Positions 1 to 10,577 of a stretch of 64,000 nt of DNA are shown piece after piece. How positions within the stretch are numbered: the first letter of the stretch is position 1; every line of letters starts with the position of its first letter. This stretch comes from Salinicola halimionae (lineage in GTDB: Bacteria; Pseudomonadota; Gammaproteobacteria; Pseudomonadales; Halomonadaceae): positions 513,392 through 577,391 of the forward strand of contig NZ_PZJQ01000002.1 in NCBI RefSeq assembly GCF_003206065.1, written 5' to 3'. The notes beneath the pieces are model-generated. The model was not told the origin of the DNA. It did no database searches and saw nothing but the letters and a program-made list of their open reading frames with translations. A program made the position numbers and the translations under genes.

Positions 1-160
1 AGGCGGTTTTTTTCGGGCTGATTTCGAGCGTAAGTTTGAGTTTGAAAAGTCGGCGAGCGATGGTCAGGCAAGGCAAAAAATCAGCGCAAAAGCGGAGTTT
101 ACGAGATGTAAATGAGCATTTTAAGCTGATTTTTTAACGCCGTATGACCGAGCGCAGCCA
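1..160. repeat. Intergenic stretch with long A/T-tipped inverted repeat
   Basis: The window opens in GGCGG followed by seven T (7-13), which looks like the tail of a terminator whose 5' arm lies outside the window. Further in, AAAAAATCAGC (75-85) is the exact reverse complement of GCTGATTTTTT (125-135), with a 39-base spacer. The arms lie just past the stop of the PII gene at 165, so on the minus strand the pair could form a distal terminator-like hairpin. From memory, similar blocks recur between genes in related genomes, but that cannot be shown from one copy here. Confidence 0.4.
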
Positions 161-164
161 GTTT

Positions 165-542
<378 letters not shown>

Positions 543-615
543 TCAAGTCCTTGAGTCGCCGTCATGAATGACCGACGACTGTTAGTTTAAGCATACACCG
601 CCGATCGCGGGAATT

Positions 616-639
616 AAAAAAGGCCCCCCGAAGGGGGCC
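616..639 (-). terminator. Intrinsic terminator of glnK-amtB
   Basis: GGCCCCC (622-628) pairs with GGGGGCC (633-639) around a CGAA loop. Read on the minus strand the stem is followed by six T (616-621). It lies 34 bases past the amtB stop. Confidence 0.85.
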
Positions 640-672
640 AGGGGAGCACGCCAGCTCACTCGGTGTGTCGGC

Positions 673-1923
673 TCACTTCTTGCCGACGTTGAATTCAGGA
701 TAGGCTTCCATACCGCATTCCGCGATATCGACGCCTTCATATTCTTCTTCTTCGGAGACTCGGATACCCATCACTGCCTTGATGATGCCCCACACGATCA
801 GGCTGGCAATGAAGGTCCAGGCGAAGATGGTCACGATTCCCAGCAGCTGCGCCCCGAACGTTGCATCACCGTTGGAGAAGGGCACCGCGATAAGGCCCCA
901 GATACCGACCACGCCGTGAACCGAGATCGCGCCGACCGGATCGTCGACTTTGACCTTGTCCAGCGTCACGATGGCGATGACCACCAGCAGGCCGCCGACC
1001 GCACCGATCAGTGTCGCGCCCAGGGCGGTAGGGGCCAGCGGCTCAGCGGTGATCGCAACGAGGCCTGCCAGCGCGCCGTTCAACGCCATGGTCAGGTCGG
1101 CCTTGCGGAACCACAGTTTGGCCAGAATGATTGCCGCAATGACGCCACCGGCAGCGGCCGCATTGGTGTTGACGAAGACCTGGGCAACGGCGTTGGCTTC
1201 ATCGACGTTGGACACCATCAGTTCGGAGCCACCGTTGAAACCGAACCAGCCCAACCACAGGATGAACGTGCCTAGTGTTGCCAGCGGCAGATTGGAGCCC
1301 GGAATCGCGTAGATGGCACCGTTCTTGCCATATTTGCCCTTGCGCGCGCCCAGCAGCAGGACACCGGCGAAGGCGGCTGTCGCGCCACACAGATGGACGA
1401 CGCCGGAACCGGCGAAATCCTGGAAGCCGGCCGCGTCGAGAAAACCACCACCCCATTTCCAGTAGCCCTGGACCGGATAGATGAAACCGGTCATGACGAC
1501 GGCAAAGAGCATGAAGGCCCACAGTTTCATTCGCTCGGCGACGGCGCCGGAGACGATCGACATTGCCGTGGCGACGAATACGACCTGGAAGAAGAAGTCG
1601 GAGCGTGCCGAGTAATAGACGTCGCCGCCGCTGGACATCACGTCATCGACACTATTTTCCGCACCGATCAGGAAGCCGAGGTTGGGGAAGAAACCGCCGC
1701 TCTCGCTGGAGTACATGATGTGATAGCCGACCAGCAGATACATGGTGCAGGCAATGGCGTAGAGAACCACGTTCTTGGTCAGAATTTCGGTGGTGTTCTT
1801 GGCGCGCACCAGACCCGCCTCGAGCATGGCGAAACCGGCCGCCATCCACATTACCAGGGCGCCCGTCACCAGAAAGTAAAAGGTGTCGAGTGCGTAGGAA
1901 AGTTGAACTACTTGATCATTCAT
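673..1923 (-). CDS. amtB: Ammonium transporter
   Basis: A 416-residue Amt/MEP/Rh channel conducting ammonium across the inner membrane. About eleven hydrophobic segments are visible. The twin pore histidines are His177 (in SGVVHLCG) and His336 (in SVHGVVGIWG), and the family stretch GTFILWLGWFGFNGGS is present. There is no obvious cleavable signal peptide before the first helix, unlike E. coli AmtB. It starts 25 bases after the PII gene at 1949-2287 and ends in a strong terminator, the classic glnK-amtB operon, in which GlnK plugs the pore when nitrogen is sufficient. Confidence 0.96.
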   Translation of the reverse strand: MNDQVVQLSYALDTFYFLVTGALVMWMAAGFAMLEAGLVRAKNTTEILTKNVVLYAIACTMYLLVGYHIMYSSESGGFFPNLGFLIGAENSVDDVMSSGGDVYYSARSDFFFQVVFVATAMSIVSGAVAERMKLWAFMLFAVVMTGFIYPVQGYWKWGGGFLDAAGFQDFAGSGVVHLCGATAAFAGVLLLGARKGKYGKNGAIYAIPGSNLPLATLGTFILWLGWFGFNGGSELMVSNVDEANAVAQVFVNTNAAAAGGVIAAIILAKLWFRKADLTMALNGALAGLVAITAEPLAPTALGATLIGAVGGLLVVIAIVTLDKVKVDDPVGAISVHGVVGIWGLIAVPFSNGDATFGAQLLGIVTIFAWTFIASLIVWGIIKAVMGIRVSEEEEYEGVDIAECGMEAYPEFNVGKK

Positions 1924-1948
1924 TCTTTTGTCTCCTCGTTCCGCGCCG

Positions 1949-2329
<381 letters not shown>

Positions 2330-2582
2330 TTACACGCAGGACACATGCCATTCGTCACCGAATTCATAAAAATCAATCGATTAGAAATACTATTTACCGT
2401 TCTTGCAAAAACGCTGGCGGTTAAGTCGCCCGTGAATGCACCAAGACAACGCATCCTGCTTTTGAAGCTGCACCTTTCGGGAGCGAACGGGTCCGGGCCG
2501 TCGGGCGCAGGCGTAATGGCAAGACTTTGCGTATGCTGAATGGCAAGTCATCAATGCATCAGGCCACCAAGGAGATAACGTC

Positions 2583-2909
2583 ATGTCGGCACAGGATCGA
2601 TTCGAGCGTCTGACCAAGCAACTGGGAGACAAACTCCATGGCGCTTCCCAGGCCCCGGGGGATATCCAGCGCAATGTTCAGGGCGTTCTGCGTGGGGCGA
2701 TCGAGCGCATGGAGATCGTTTCACGCGAAGACTTCGATATCATGATGGAGGTGCTTCAGCGCACGCGTGAGCGTGTCGAAGCGTTGGAGGAGCAGGTCGC
2801 GGCACTGGAAAATACCCTGCAGAGTGAGCAGGCGGCTCAGCCCAAGGTGGAACCGGCAACGCCGCCCGCAGACGATGTGGATGCCAGTGCCCATGGCGCG
2901 AAGCCCTGA
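2583..2909 (+). CDS. ubiK: Ubiquinone biosynthesis accessory factor (BMFP/YqiC family)
   Basis: A 108-residue protein. Family members (YqiC/UbiK) assist the UbiJ-containing ubiquinone assembly complex under oxygen and can associate with membranes. Residues 1-45 are the amphipathic N-terminal region, followed by REDFDIMMEVLQRTRERVEALEEQVAALE, summarised as the conserved FD-x-V/M-L-x-R-T/A-R motif entering a C-terminal coiled coil (about 45-80); the tail is A/P/D-rich. Start supported by AAGGAG 9 bases upstream. It stands alone between glnK and the ComM-type ATPase gene. Confidence 0.85.
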   Translation: MSAQDRFERLTKQLGDKLHGASQAPGDIQRNVQGVLRGAIERMEIVSREDFDIMMEVLQRTRERVEALEEQVAALENTLQSEQAAQPKVEPATPPADDVDASAHGAKP

Positions 2910-3102
2910 TTTGACGACAGAGCCGACAGGCGGCATCAATTTACGGGGAGTCCTGAGCAGCGGTAGCTTTCCCAGCGGTGTGGGCGGTTACCAAGGGTTG
3001 CGAAATTGCGTAACAATATGTAGTTGTGTGTGCTGGAGGAGATGGCGTTTAGCCTCCCTTCCGGCCTGAGGCGACCGCCCAGGTGCCGACCTGGGAGACG
3101 AC

Positions 3103-4623
3103 ATGACCCTTGCCATCGTACGCGCTCGTGCCAGCCTCGGACTCGAGGCACCGGAAGTTCTGATCGAAGTGCACCTCAGCAACGGCCTGCCGGGACTGAC
3201 GCTGGTCGGACTTCCGGATGCTGCGGTCAAGGAGAGCCGTGAGCGGGTGCGCAGCGCGCTCATTAACGCGGGTTTCGAATTTCCCTCGCGTCGAATTACG
3301 CTCAACCTGGCGCCCGCCGATCTTCCCAAGGATGGCGGGCGTTTCGATTTACCGATCGCGCTGGGCATTCTGATGGCGTCCGGTCAGGTGCCGGTGGAGG
3401 CCGCCGAGAAGCTCGAAATCGTCGGTGAACTGGCGCTGGATGGTTCGCTACGGCCGGTGACGGGTGTATTGCCCACGGCATTGGCGGCGCGCCGGGCCGG
3501 GCGGGGGCTGATCGTTCCCCTCGCCAATGCCGACGAGGCGGCGCTGGCCGACGGCGTGGAGGTGTTCGCGGCGGGGCATATCCTGCAAGTCGTAGGGCAT
3601 CTGCTGGGTCGCGAGAAACTCCCCGCGCACCAATTTGGCGCGCCAGTTCAGGCGCGCGTGGCGCCACCCGACATGGCAGATGTCAAAGGTCAGCATCAAG
3701 CGCGCCGAGCGCTGGAAGTCGCTGCGGCGGGTGGACACAACCTGCTGCTGGCGGGACCACCCGGTACCGGCAAGACCATGTTGGCGAGCCGTCTGGCCGG
3801 TATCCTGCCGCCATTGACCCAGGACGAGTCGCTCGAAGTCGCGGCCGTGCGCTCGGTATGCGGATTGCCGATCCTGGAGCGCTGGGGGCAGCGACCTTTT
3901 CGCAATCCGCATCATACGTCGAGCAGTGTGGCGCTGGTGGGTGGGGGTTCGCGTCCGCGTCCTGGCGAGATATCGCTGGCGCACCAGGGAGTTCTGTTTC
4001 TGGACGAGTTGCCGGAGTTCGATCGTCACGTGCTGGAGGTGCTGAGGGAGCCGATGGAGTCGGCGCAGATTCTGATCTCCCGGGCCAATCATCAACGCCG
4101 CTTTCCGGCCCGCTTCCAGCTCGTCGCCGCCATGAACCCCTGCCCCTGCGGCCATCTCGGCGACCCGCGCAAGCGTTGTCACTGCAGCGCCGCACAGATC
4201 CAGCGCTACCAGTCACGGCTTTCCGGGCCGCTACTGGATCGTATCGATCTGCAGGTCGAGGTGCCGGCGCTACCCGCCACGCAACTGACCGATCAGACGC
4301 CGGGAGAGTCCTCCGCCAGCGTGCTGGAACGGGTGCTGGTCGCCCGCCAGCGACAACAGGCGAGAGGCTGGCTCAACGCTCGTCTGCCGGGGCCCGAGCT
4401 GGAGGCCGCGTGTGCGTTGTCGACAGACGAACGCCAGTGGTTCGCGAGCGTCCTGGATCGGCTCAATCTTTCGGCTCGCGCCTATCATCGCGTACTGCGA
4501 GTGGCGTTGACGCTGGCCGATCTTGGCGGCGAAACGCGGGTCGGCAAGGCGCAGCTGATGGAGGCGATCGGTTATCGTCAGCTGGACCGAATGCTGAACG
4601 CCAACGACCCCATGCGTGCATGA
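3103..4623 (+). CDS. comM: YifB/ComM family Mg-chelatase-like AAA+ ATPase
   Basis: 506 residues, normal family length. N-terminal Lon-protease-like S5 fold (about 20-170), Walker A GPPGTGKT at 218-225, the Mg-chelatase sensor region with FRNPHHTSS, FLDELPEF Walker B, and a cysteine cluster PCPCGHLGDPRKRCHC that may bind metal. ComM of Vibrio and Haemophilus is a hexameric helicase that promotes branch migration during natural transformation. GGGAG precedes the start. No other competence gene is in the window, so whether this organism is transformable cannot be judged. Confidence 0.92.
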   Translation: MTLAIVRARASLGLEAPEVLIEVHLSNGLPGLTLVGLPDAAVKESRERVRSALINAGFEFPSRRITLNLAPADLPKDGGRFDLPIALGILMASGQVPVEAAEKLEIVGELALDGSLRPVTGVLPTALAARRAGRGLIVPLANADEAALADGVEVFAAGHILQVVGHLLGREKLPAHQFGAPVQARVAPPDMADVKGQHQARRALEVAAAGGHNLLLAGPPGTGKTMLASRLAGILPPLTQDESLEVAAVRSVCGLPILERWGQRPFRNPHHTSSSVALVGGGSRPRPGEISLAHQGVLFLDELPEFDRHVLEVLREPMESAQILISRANHQRRFPARFQLVAAMNPCPCGHLGDPRKRCHCSAAQIQRYQSRLSGPLLDRIDLQVEVPALPATQLTDQTPGESSASVLERVLVARQRQQARGWLNARLPGPELEAACALSTDERQWFASVLDRLNLSARAYHRVLRVALTLADLGGETRVGKAQLMEAIGYRQLDRMLNANDPMRA

Positions 4624-4645
4624 CGCCTGACGCCAAAAAAGCCGA

Positions 4646-5773
4646 TCAGCTTTCGATTTGCAGCGCCGCGGCCAGCGTGTCGAGACGCCCTGGCACCAGC
4701 GCGTCTTCGAGCGCGCTGATCCGCAGCACATGGCCTAGTGCCGGGTGCGCCGGGCGGTGAATGAGCGTGCCTTCCGCTAGCAGGTTTCGATGAATGGCGG
4801 CGGCCCGCTCGGCGTCATTCAGCCTCAGAGTGACGAAATTGGTGGCGCTGGGCAGCACATCGGCCCCGTGGTCTCGTAACCACTGACTCAACGCCTCGCG
4901 TCGACCGACCACTGCCGCCACGTGTTCGCGGGTTTCGTCGGGATGGGCGAGCACGGTTTCCGCGGCCGCCAAGGCCAATGACGATACGGCGTAGTGAATT
5001 CTCACCTTCGACAGCATGGCATGCGTTTCCGGCGTGGCGATGGCGTAACCCACACGCAGACCGGCGAGCCCGTGCGCCTTGGAGAAAGTGCGCAGTCGAA
5101 TCACCCCGGGCCAGACGGCGTTGGCGGCCGGCGACCACGCATCGCCACGAAAATCGTGATAGGCCTCGTCGAGCACCAGCGTGCAGTCATCGGGCAGGTT
5201 TTCGTGCAGCGCCAGGACATCGGAATCGGTATGGAAATGGCCGCTGGGATTATCCGGATTGGCCAGGTAGACGACTCGGGCTCGCTCGCGGGTCGCCGCG
5301 GCCGCCAGCGCCTCGAGATCTGGCGCCAGATGATTTAGGCCGCTGGCGTACTCGACTTCGACCTGGCGACAGCCATGGCCGCGCACGAAATAACTCCAGG
5401 TCGGATAGGTGCCGGCGCTGGTGACGACCGTGTCGCCTGCCTCGCACAAGGCCCGCAGCGTCAGCGCCATCAGGCTGTCTGCGCCCGCGTCCACCAGCAG
5501 CGCTTCCATTGGCAGCCCTAGGCTCGCGGCCAGCCGTTGGCGGACTTGCCATGCTTCGGCATCGCCATAGGTGCGGGCGAATTCGGCGACCTCATTGCCG
5601 AATCGCGCTGTCAGCGCCTGGTGGGGCATATCCAGCCCCTCATTGGAGCCGATACGGTGGGGCAATGGATGTCCCAGGCGACGTTCCAGCGCCTGCAGAC
5701 CGGGAAACGGGTTGTGGGAGCCGTCCTGATTGTGAAGGTGGCGAGCAAAGCGTGACATGGGCATCTCGGTCAT
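4646..5773 (-). CDS. PLP-dependent aminotransferase, histidinol-phosphate-aminotransferase-like
   Basis: 375 residues, fold type I class I/II aminotransferase. Visible: NPDNPSG (172-178), DEAYHDF with Asp202 and Tyr205 contacting PLP, and the Schiff-base lysine Lys232 in TFSKAHGLAGLRVGY. The overall pattern resembles HisC, but there are no his genes nearby, so the real substrate is uncertain. It ends convergently with the ComM gene 22 bases away. Confidence 0.85.
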   Translation of the reverse strand: MTEMPMSRFARHLHNQDGSHNPFPGLQALERRLGHPLPHRIGSNEGLDMPHQALTARFGNEVAEFARTYGDAEAWQVRQRLAASLGLPMEALLVDAGADSLMALTLRALCEAGDTVVTSAGTYPTWSYFVRGHGCRQVEVEYASGLNHLAPDLEALAAAATRERARVVYLANPDNPSGHFHTDSDVLALHENLPDDCTLVLDEAYHDFRGDAWSPAANAVWPGVIRLRTFSKAHGLAGLRVGYAIATPETHAMLSKVRIHYAVSSLALAAAETVLAHPDETREHVAAVVGRREALSQWLRDHGADVLPSATNFVTLRLNDAERAAAIHRNLLAEGTLIHRPAHPALGHVLRISALEDALVPGRLDTLAAALQIES

Positions 5774-5862
5774 GACGATTGGCGATAGCGGTTGCGTTTG
5801 AAGATAGCGATTGAGAAGGGCCTAGGGTAGCGTTCGAGGCCAGTGACCGATCGTTGGCGTCT

Positions 5863-6384
5863 TTACGGAGCCGATTCAGAATCGGTTGGCAGGGCGTCGA
5901 GATCCAGCGCGCCGCTGGCCTGCCACTGCCAGTGGGACTGTTCGTCTCCCGGCTGCGACAGATCGAACTGCAGGTGATAAGGCTGCAGGATACGATCGCT
6001 CAAGCGCAGCGGTGGAGCTTCGGCGCTGAGTCGAGCCTGGAGCAGCCACTGCTCGCTGGTGCTCCGCGGCGTCGACGCGGGGGCCCAATCGAGTACGTAA
6101 GGGGCATTTTCTTGACTCAGCAAGCCTCGCGCCAACGCTTCGTTGAGCGAATCGGGGGTAATCGGCAGCGTGGCGTCCACTTCCGCCGGACGTAACAGAA
6201 TCGTCGCGGCCGACGCATTCTCGGCGCGCCAGGGTGACGCCTCGAGCAACCCGCGGGCCGCGCTGTCAGCCAACCCTCTCAGCGCTTCCCGGGCATCCGG
6301 TGCAGACTGGCCTAGACCGGCGCAGCCGCTCAACGCGGTGAGCAGCGAACCAACGAGTAGCACACGGGTGAGCCATGGTTTCAT
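5863..6384 (-). CDS. Predicted outer-membrane lipoprotein, unknown function
   Basis: 173 residues beginning MKPWLTRVLLVGSLLTALSGC: a basic n-region, hydrophobic stretch and lipobox LSGC with Cys at about 21. The remainder is soluble with segments such as ILLRPAEVDATLPITPDSLNEALARGL. I do not recognise a named family. The ATG overlaps the stop of the hydrolase gene by the ATGA arrangement, so the two are translationally coupled. The reading frame stays open upstream inside the hydrolase gene, but the lipoprotein signal fixes this start. Confidence 0.75.
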   Translation of the reverse strand: MKPWLTRVLLVGSLLTALSGCAGLGQSAPDAREALRGLADSAARGLLEASPWRAENASAATILLRPAEVDATLPITPDSLNEALARGLLSQENAPYVLDWAPASTPRSTSEQWLLQARLSAEAPPLRLSDRILQPYHLQFDLSQPGDEQSHWQWQASGALDLDALPTDSESAP

Positions 6385-7376
6385 GGCTCTGGCACGGGGG
6401 CGGGAGGATGCGTCGCGGCGAAGCGCGTCAGAAAGTCGTCGAGCGCCTCGAACAGAACACGGCGGATCGGCTCCGCCTCGTTGACCAGATGATGACGGGC
6501 TTCCGGATGACGTACCACCTGAGCCCGAGGGAACTTGCGTCGCAGCGCCTTGAGATTCCAGCTCCAGTCCACGGTCAGATCCTGCTCCCCCTGCAGAATC
6601 AGCACGGGCAGCTCGCTGGGTGGTCGCTTCAGCAGTGTCGGCATCCAGCGGCGCATCGCGGTGACCCAAGTCAACGCCAGGTGATCGTCCTGCAGAGGGT
6701 CGTGAAGGCGCAGAAAATCGGCAAAATCGAGATTGGTGGTATTGGCGCGATACTTTCGGGGAATGGTATCCACGAACGGGCTGGCGATACGGTGTAGCCA
6801 GCGCGACTGGTTCCAGCCCCAGGGCCTGACCAGCGGCGCCAGCAGTACCAACCCCTGCCACGGCGCCTGCTCGCCGCGCGCCAGAGCATCGGTTGCGACG
6901 ATCGAGGCGCCCGTGCTCTGGCCGATCGCCAGCCACGGCCCAGGGGCAAGATGTCGCTCGGCGATCTGCCGTTCGACGCTGTTGAAGCATCTCACGTAGT
7001 CGGTAAAGTCATCGATGGTCGCGCGGGCGCCGCTGGAAAGCCCATGGCCGGGCAGGTCCCACATCACTACCTGCCAGCCAAGCGCCAGCAGACGCTCCAG
7101 CAGGTGTCCGTAGAGACCCAGGTGATCGAAATAGCCATGCACCACGAATATCGTTCCCCGCGGCGTGGCTGGCGCCCACACCTGGGTCCACAGTTCGAAG
7201 GTTCTACCTTGCTCTCCCTCCGCTTGCAGAAAGCCGGCATGGAGTTGCAGATTGTCGTTGGCATCCAGCAGTGACGTCAGCCGGTAATGGTCGAGATAGC
7301 CAGCGAGTGGTGAATCGGTGGGGGTATCGATGTGCCGGACGGGGCCAATGGCTTTCAGTTGCGAAAAGTCGAGCAT
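6381..7376 (-). CDS. Alpha/beta hydrolase (lysophospholipase/serine aminopeptidase S33-like)
   Basis: 331 residues. Oxyanion motif VVHGYFDH (78-85), nucleophile elbow GQSTG with Ser154, acid Asp in ILQGEQDLTVDW and catalytic His in EARHHL. The family is close to PldB-type lysophospholipases and monoacylglycerol-lipase-like hydrolases; the substrate is not predictable. The start at 7376 is chosen because AGGAG lies 8 bases upstream; the frame is open 25 codons further but that extension looks non-coding. It forms a two-gene operon with the lipoprotein. Confidence 0.87.
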   Translation of the reverse strand: MLDFSQLKAIGPVRHIDTPTDSPLAGYLDHYRLTSLLDANDNLQLHAGFLQAEGEQGRTFELWTQVWAPATPRGTIFVVHGYFDHLGLYGHLLERLLALGWQVVMWDLPGHGLSSGARATIDDFTDYVRCFNSVERQIAERHLAPGPWLAIGQSTGASIVATDALARGEQAPWQGLVLLAPLVRPWGWNQSRWLHRIASPFVDTIPRKYRANTTNLDFADFLRLHDPLQDDHLALTWVTAMRRWMPTLLKRPPSELPVLILQGEQDLTVDWSWNLKALRRKFPRAQVVRHPEARHHLVNEAEPIRRVLFEALDDFLTRFAATHPPAPVPEP

Positions 7377-7537
7377 GCATGTGTCTCCTGATACGTCCAT
7401 GCTACTCGTCGAGCGCGATCGAGACCATGACATGAAGCAGATGATGCCCATGGGTCGAGACGGGAGAACCGGCGAGGGTGACGAAGGTCGAAGAAGACAG
7501 CGCGCGTCTGGCTGACTATTATCTGGAAACGGCTATG

Positions 7538-7552
7538 TGGAAATATTTTCCA
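7538..7552. promoter_or_regulatory. 15-bp palindrome upstream of malate synthase
   Basis: TGGAAA-TAT-TTTCCA is a perfect palindrome, with another TGGAAA half-site at 7524-7529. It lies in the 318-base divergent gap between the hydrolase and glcB, 142 bases before the glcB start. It has the form of a dimeric regulator site; which regulator binds is unknown. Confidence 0.45.
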
Positions 7553-7694
7553 TAAATGAATTTCGGCCACGGCGGCATTGCCATAAAGCACGTCGAAATG
7601 GCGGCGCGTAGCAATGAAGGCACTTGGAAATGATGGCCGGGAACGCGCCGGTGCCACTGCCGTGGCCTGATCGCTCATCGATCTGGAGACTGAC

Positions 7695-9887
7695 ATGACA
7701 TCCGATAAGACAAAACGTAGCACGCATCATCGTCTGCAGGTAGCCACCGTGCTCGAGCGCTTCATCGTCGACGAAGCTTTACCGGGAACCGGTATCGAGG
7801 CCGAGGCGTTCTGGACCGGCCTCGATGCGTTGATTCATGACCTCGCGCCCCGCAATCGGGAACTGCTGGCCGAGCGCGATGAGCTTCAGCTCAAGCTCGA
7901 TGAGTGGCATCAGGCCAACCCAGGCAAGATCGAGGATATGGCAGCCTATCGCGCCTTCCTCAAGAAGATCGGATATCTGGTCAATGCACCGACGACCGTG
8001 CAGGCCACCACGACCAATGTGGATGCCGAGATCGCCCGCCAAGCCGGGCCTCAGCTGGTCGTGCCGGTCAACAACGCCCGCTACGCGCTGAATGCTGCCA
8101 ACGCCCGCTGGGGCAGTCTTTACGACGCCCTCTACGGCACCGACGTGATCAAGGAAGAAGACGGCGCCGAAAAGGGCAGCGGCTACAATCCCGAGCGCGG
8201 GGCCAAGGTGATCGCCTACGCTCGCAACGTGCTCGACATGGCTGCGCCGCTGGCTACCGGAACGCATCGGGATGCGATCGGCTACGCGATTCGCGATGGC
8301 CATCTGACGGTGAAGCTGGAAGGTGGGCGCGATACAGGGCTGAAGAATCCTGGCCAGTTCGTCGGCTTCCAGGGCGACGTCGCCTCGCCGGACGCCATTC
8401 TGCTCTCCAATCACGGTCTGCATCTGGAAATCCAGATCGATGCCGAGCATCCCATCGGCAAGACTGATCCGGCCCACGTCAAGGATCTGCTGGTCGAAGC
8501 GGCGATCACCACGATCATGGACTGCGAGGACTCGATCGCTGCCGTCGATGCCGAGGATAAGACGCTGGTCTATCGCAATTGGCTAGGCCTGATGAAGGGG
8601 GATCTCGAGGAGCATTTCGACAAGGGTGGCAAGACCGTGACCCGGCGCCTCAACCCGGATCGTGAATATACCCTGCCGGATGGCGCTGCGCTGACGCTGC
8701 CGGGGCGCTCGCTGATGTTTGTGCGTAACGTCGGTCACCTGATGACCACGCCGGCCATTCTCGACGGCGACGGCAATGAAATCCCCGAGGGTGTGCTGGA
8801 TGCGGTGCTGACCTCGCTGATCGGCATCCACGACTTGAAGCGGGAGGCGGAAACCTCGCTGGGCAATTCGCGCGCCGGGTCGCTCTACATCGTCAAACCC
8901 AAGATGCATGGCCCGCAGGAAGTGGCGTTCGCCGACGAGCTGTTCGGGCGCGTCGAACAGCTGCTGGGGTTGCCGGCGGATACCCTCAAGATGGGGATCA
9001 TGGACGAGGAGCGCCGAACCTCCGTCAACCTCAAGGCCTGCATCGAAGCGGCGTCCTCGCGCGTCGCCTTCATCAATACCGGCTTTCTCGACCGCACCGG
9101 CGACGAGATGCACACCGCCATGAACGCGGGGCCGATGTTGCGCAAGGGCGACATGAAGGGCAGCCAGTGGATTGCCGCCTACGAGCGCAGCAACGTGCAG
9201 ATCGGGCTGGCCTGCGGGCTGCGCGGCCGCGCCCAGATCGGCAAGGGCATGTGGGCGATGCCGGACCTGATGGCCGCGATGCTCGATCAGAAAGTGGGCC
9301 ATCCCAAGGCCGGGGCCAATACGGCCTGGGTGCCGTCACCGACCGCGGCGGTATTGCACGCGCTGCACTATCACCAGATCGATGTGGCCGCGATCCAGCG
9401 CGACCTAGAAGATCAGGGCGAAAGCGATCTGCTCGACGATCTGCTGACCGTGCCGGTCGATCCCAAGGCCGCGTGGGGCGCCGACGAGATTCAGCAGGAA
9501 CTCGACAACAACTGCCAGGGCATCCTCGGTTACGTGGTGCGCTGGGTCGAGCACGGGGTCGGTTGCTCCAAGGTGCCGGATATCCACAATGTCGGGCTGA
9601 TGGAAGACCGCGCCACGCTGCGAATCTCCAGCCAGCACATCGCCAACTGGCTGCATCACGGTATCGTCGATGAAGCCCAGGTACGCGAAACGCTGACGCG
9701 CATGGCCAAGGTGGTCGACGAGCAGAACGCCGGCGATTCCGGCTATACGCCGATGACCTCGCACCTGGAAGACTCCACCGCGTTTCAGGCCGCCTCGGAT
9801 CTGATCTTCAAGGGCCGCGAGCAACCCTCCGGTTACACCGAACCGTTGCTGCACCACTGGCGCGCCGTGGACAAGGCGAAGCACTGA
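7695..9887 (+). CDS. glcB: Malate synthase G
   Basis: 730 residues, typical of isoform G (about 720-730; isoform A is about 530). It condenses glyoxylate with acetyl-CoA to malate, the second step of the glyoxylate cycle and of glycolate use. Visible: [11 protein letters not shown] region, [12 protein letters not shown], and [10 protein letters not shown] near residue 435, which carries Mg and glyoxylate ligands, and the CoA-side loop [19 protein letters not shown] precedes the ATG. Isocitrate lyase and glc genes are not adjacent. Confidence 0.97.
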   Translation: MTSDKTKRSTHHRLQVATVLERFIVDEALPGTGIEAEAFWTGLDALIHDLAPRNRELLAERDELQLKLDEWHQANPGKIEDMAAYRAFLKKIGYLVNAPTTVQATTTNVDAEIARQAGPQLVVPVNNARYALNAANARWGSLYDALYGTDVIKEEDGAEKGSGYNPERGAKVIAYARNVLDMAAPLATGTHRDAIGYAIRDGHLTVKLEGGRDTGLKNPGQFVGFQGDVASPDAILLSNHGLHLEIQIDAEHPIGKTDPAHVKDLLVEAAITTIMDCEDSIAAVDAEDKTLVYRNWLGLMKGDLEEHFDKGGKTVTRRLNPDREYTLPDGAALTLPGRSLMFVRNVGHLMTTPAILDGDGNEIPEGVLDAVLTSLIGIHDLKREAETSLGNSRAGSLYIVKPKMHGPQEVAFADELFGRVEQLLGLPADTLKMGIMDEERRTSVNLKACIEAASSRVAFINTGFLDRTGDEMHTAMNAGPMLRKGDMKGSQWIAAYERSNVQIGLACGLRGRAQIGKGMWAMPDLMAAMLDQKVGHPKAGANTAWVPSPTAAVLHALHYHQIDVAAIQRDLEDQGESDLLDDLLTVPVDPKAAWGADEIQQELDNNCQGILGYVVRWVEHGVGCSKVPDIHNVGLMEDRATLRISSQHIANWLHHGIVDEAQVRETLTRMAKVVDEQNAGDSGYTPMTSHLEDSTAFQAASDLIFKGREQPSGYTEPLLHHWRAVDKAKH

Positions 9888-10104
9888 AAGCGATAACGGC
9901 AAGCAGCAGTAAGCAACAACCGTAAGCAATGGAAAACAGGAGCGCCGCTTTGTCCCCTCGACAGGCGGTGCTCAATCGCCTCTCTCTTCCTTCGCTCCTT
10001 CTCTTCTCTCTGTGACTCGGTGACCGCTTGCGCTATCTTGTCGGCGACGCTGTTTTTCCCGTCGATCATGCCCGCTCGCCGAACAGCCGCCCAGGGAGAG
10101 TCCA

Positions 10105-10521
10105 ATGACCGTGATGACCGCCGCCGAAATCGAGGATTTCCTCGACGATGTCTTCCCCCAGCGCCAAGGCACCATTGAGGCCGTCGATCACATGCGGGCG
10201 ACCATGAGTCTGGCGATCGAGGACGAACACCTGCGCCCCGGCGCCTGTGTCTCTGGCCCTTCGATGGTGAATCTTGCCGACGTCTGTCTCTTCGTCGCGG
10301 TGCTGGCCCAGATCGGGCCGGAAGCGATGGCGGTGACCAGCAGTTTCAACTGTCACTTTCTGCGTCGGGCCCGCGGCGACCGGGACCTGATCGCCAACGC
10401 CCGGATTCTCAAGCTCGGCCAGCGCCTCGCCGTCGGTGAAGTCCAGCTGTTTTCCACCGGCGACGATGAGCCCGTTGCCCTGGTGACGGCGACCTACGTG
10501 CTGCCGGATCGGGACGATTGA
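10105..10521 (+). CDS. PaaI-family hotdog-fold thioesterase
   Basis: 138 residues. The hotdog helix segment SGPSMVNLADVCLFVAV and following strand FNCHFLRRARGDRDLIANARILKLGQRLAVGEVQL match the PaaI-type acyl-CoA thioesterase pattern, where an Asp/Glu in the central helix activates water. GGGAGAG lies 5 bases before the start. The substrate is unknown. It is 217 bases after glcB and converges with the DUF423 gene. Confidence 0.8.
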   Translation: MTVMTAAEIEDFLDDVFPQRQGTIEAVDHMRATMSLAIEDEHLRPGACVSGPSMVNLADVCLFVAVLAQIGPEAMAVTSSFNCHFLRRARGDRDLIANARILKLGQRLAVGEVQLFSTGDDEPVALVTATYVLPDRDD

Positions 10522-10577
10522 AGCCGCCACGCCGTTGGCTTTCGCCAGCGAGGCCGTGATCCAAGCGAGCTTCTGAT

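Noticed and set aside
5863-6990. 375-codon open frame on the minus strand
   Set aside because: Only its last 173 codons (from 6384) form a lipoprotein with signal peptide; the rest lies in another frame of the hydrolase gene.
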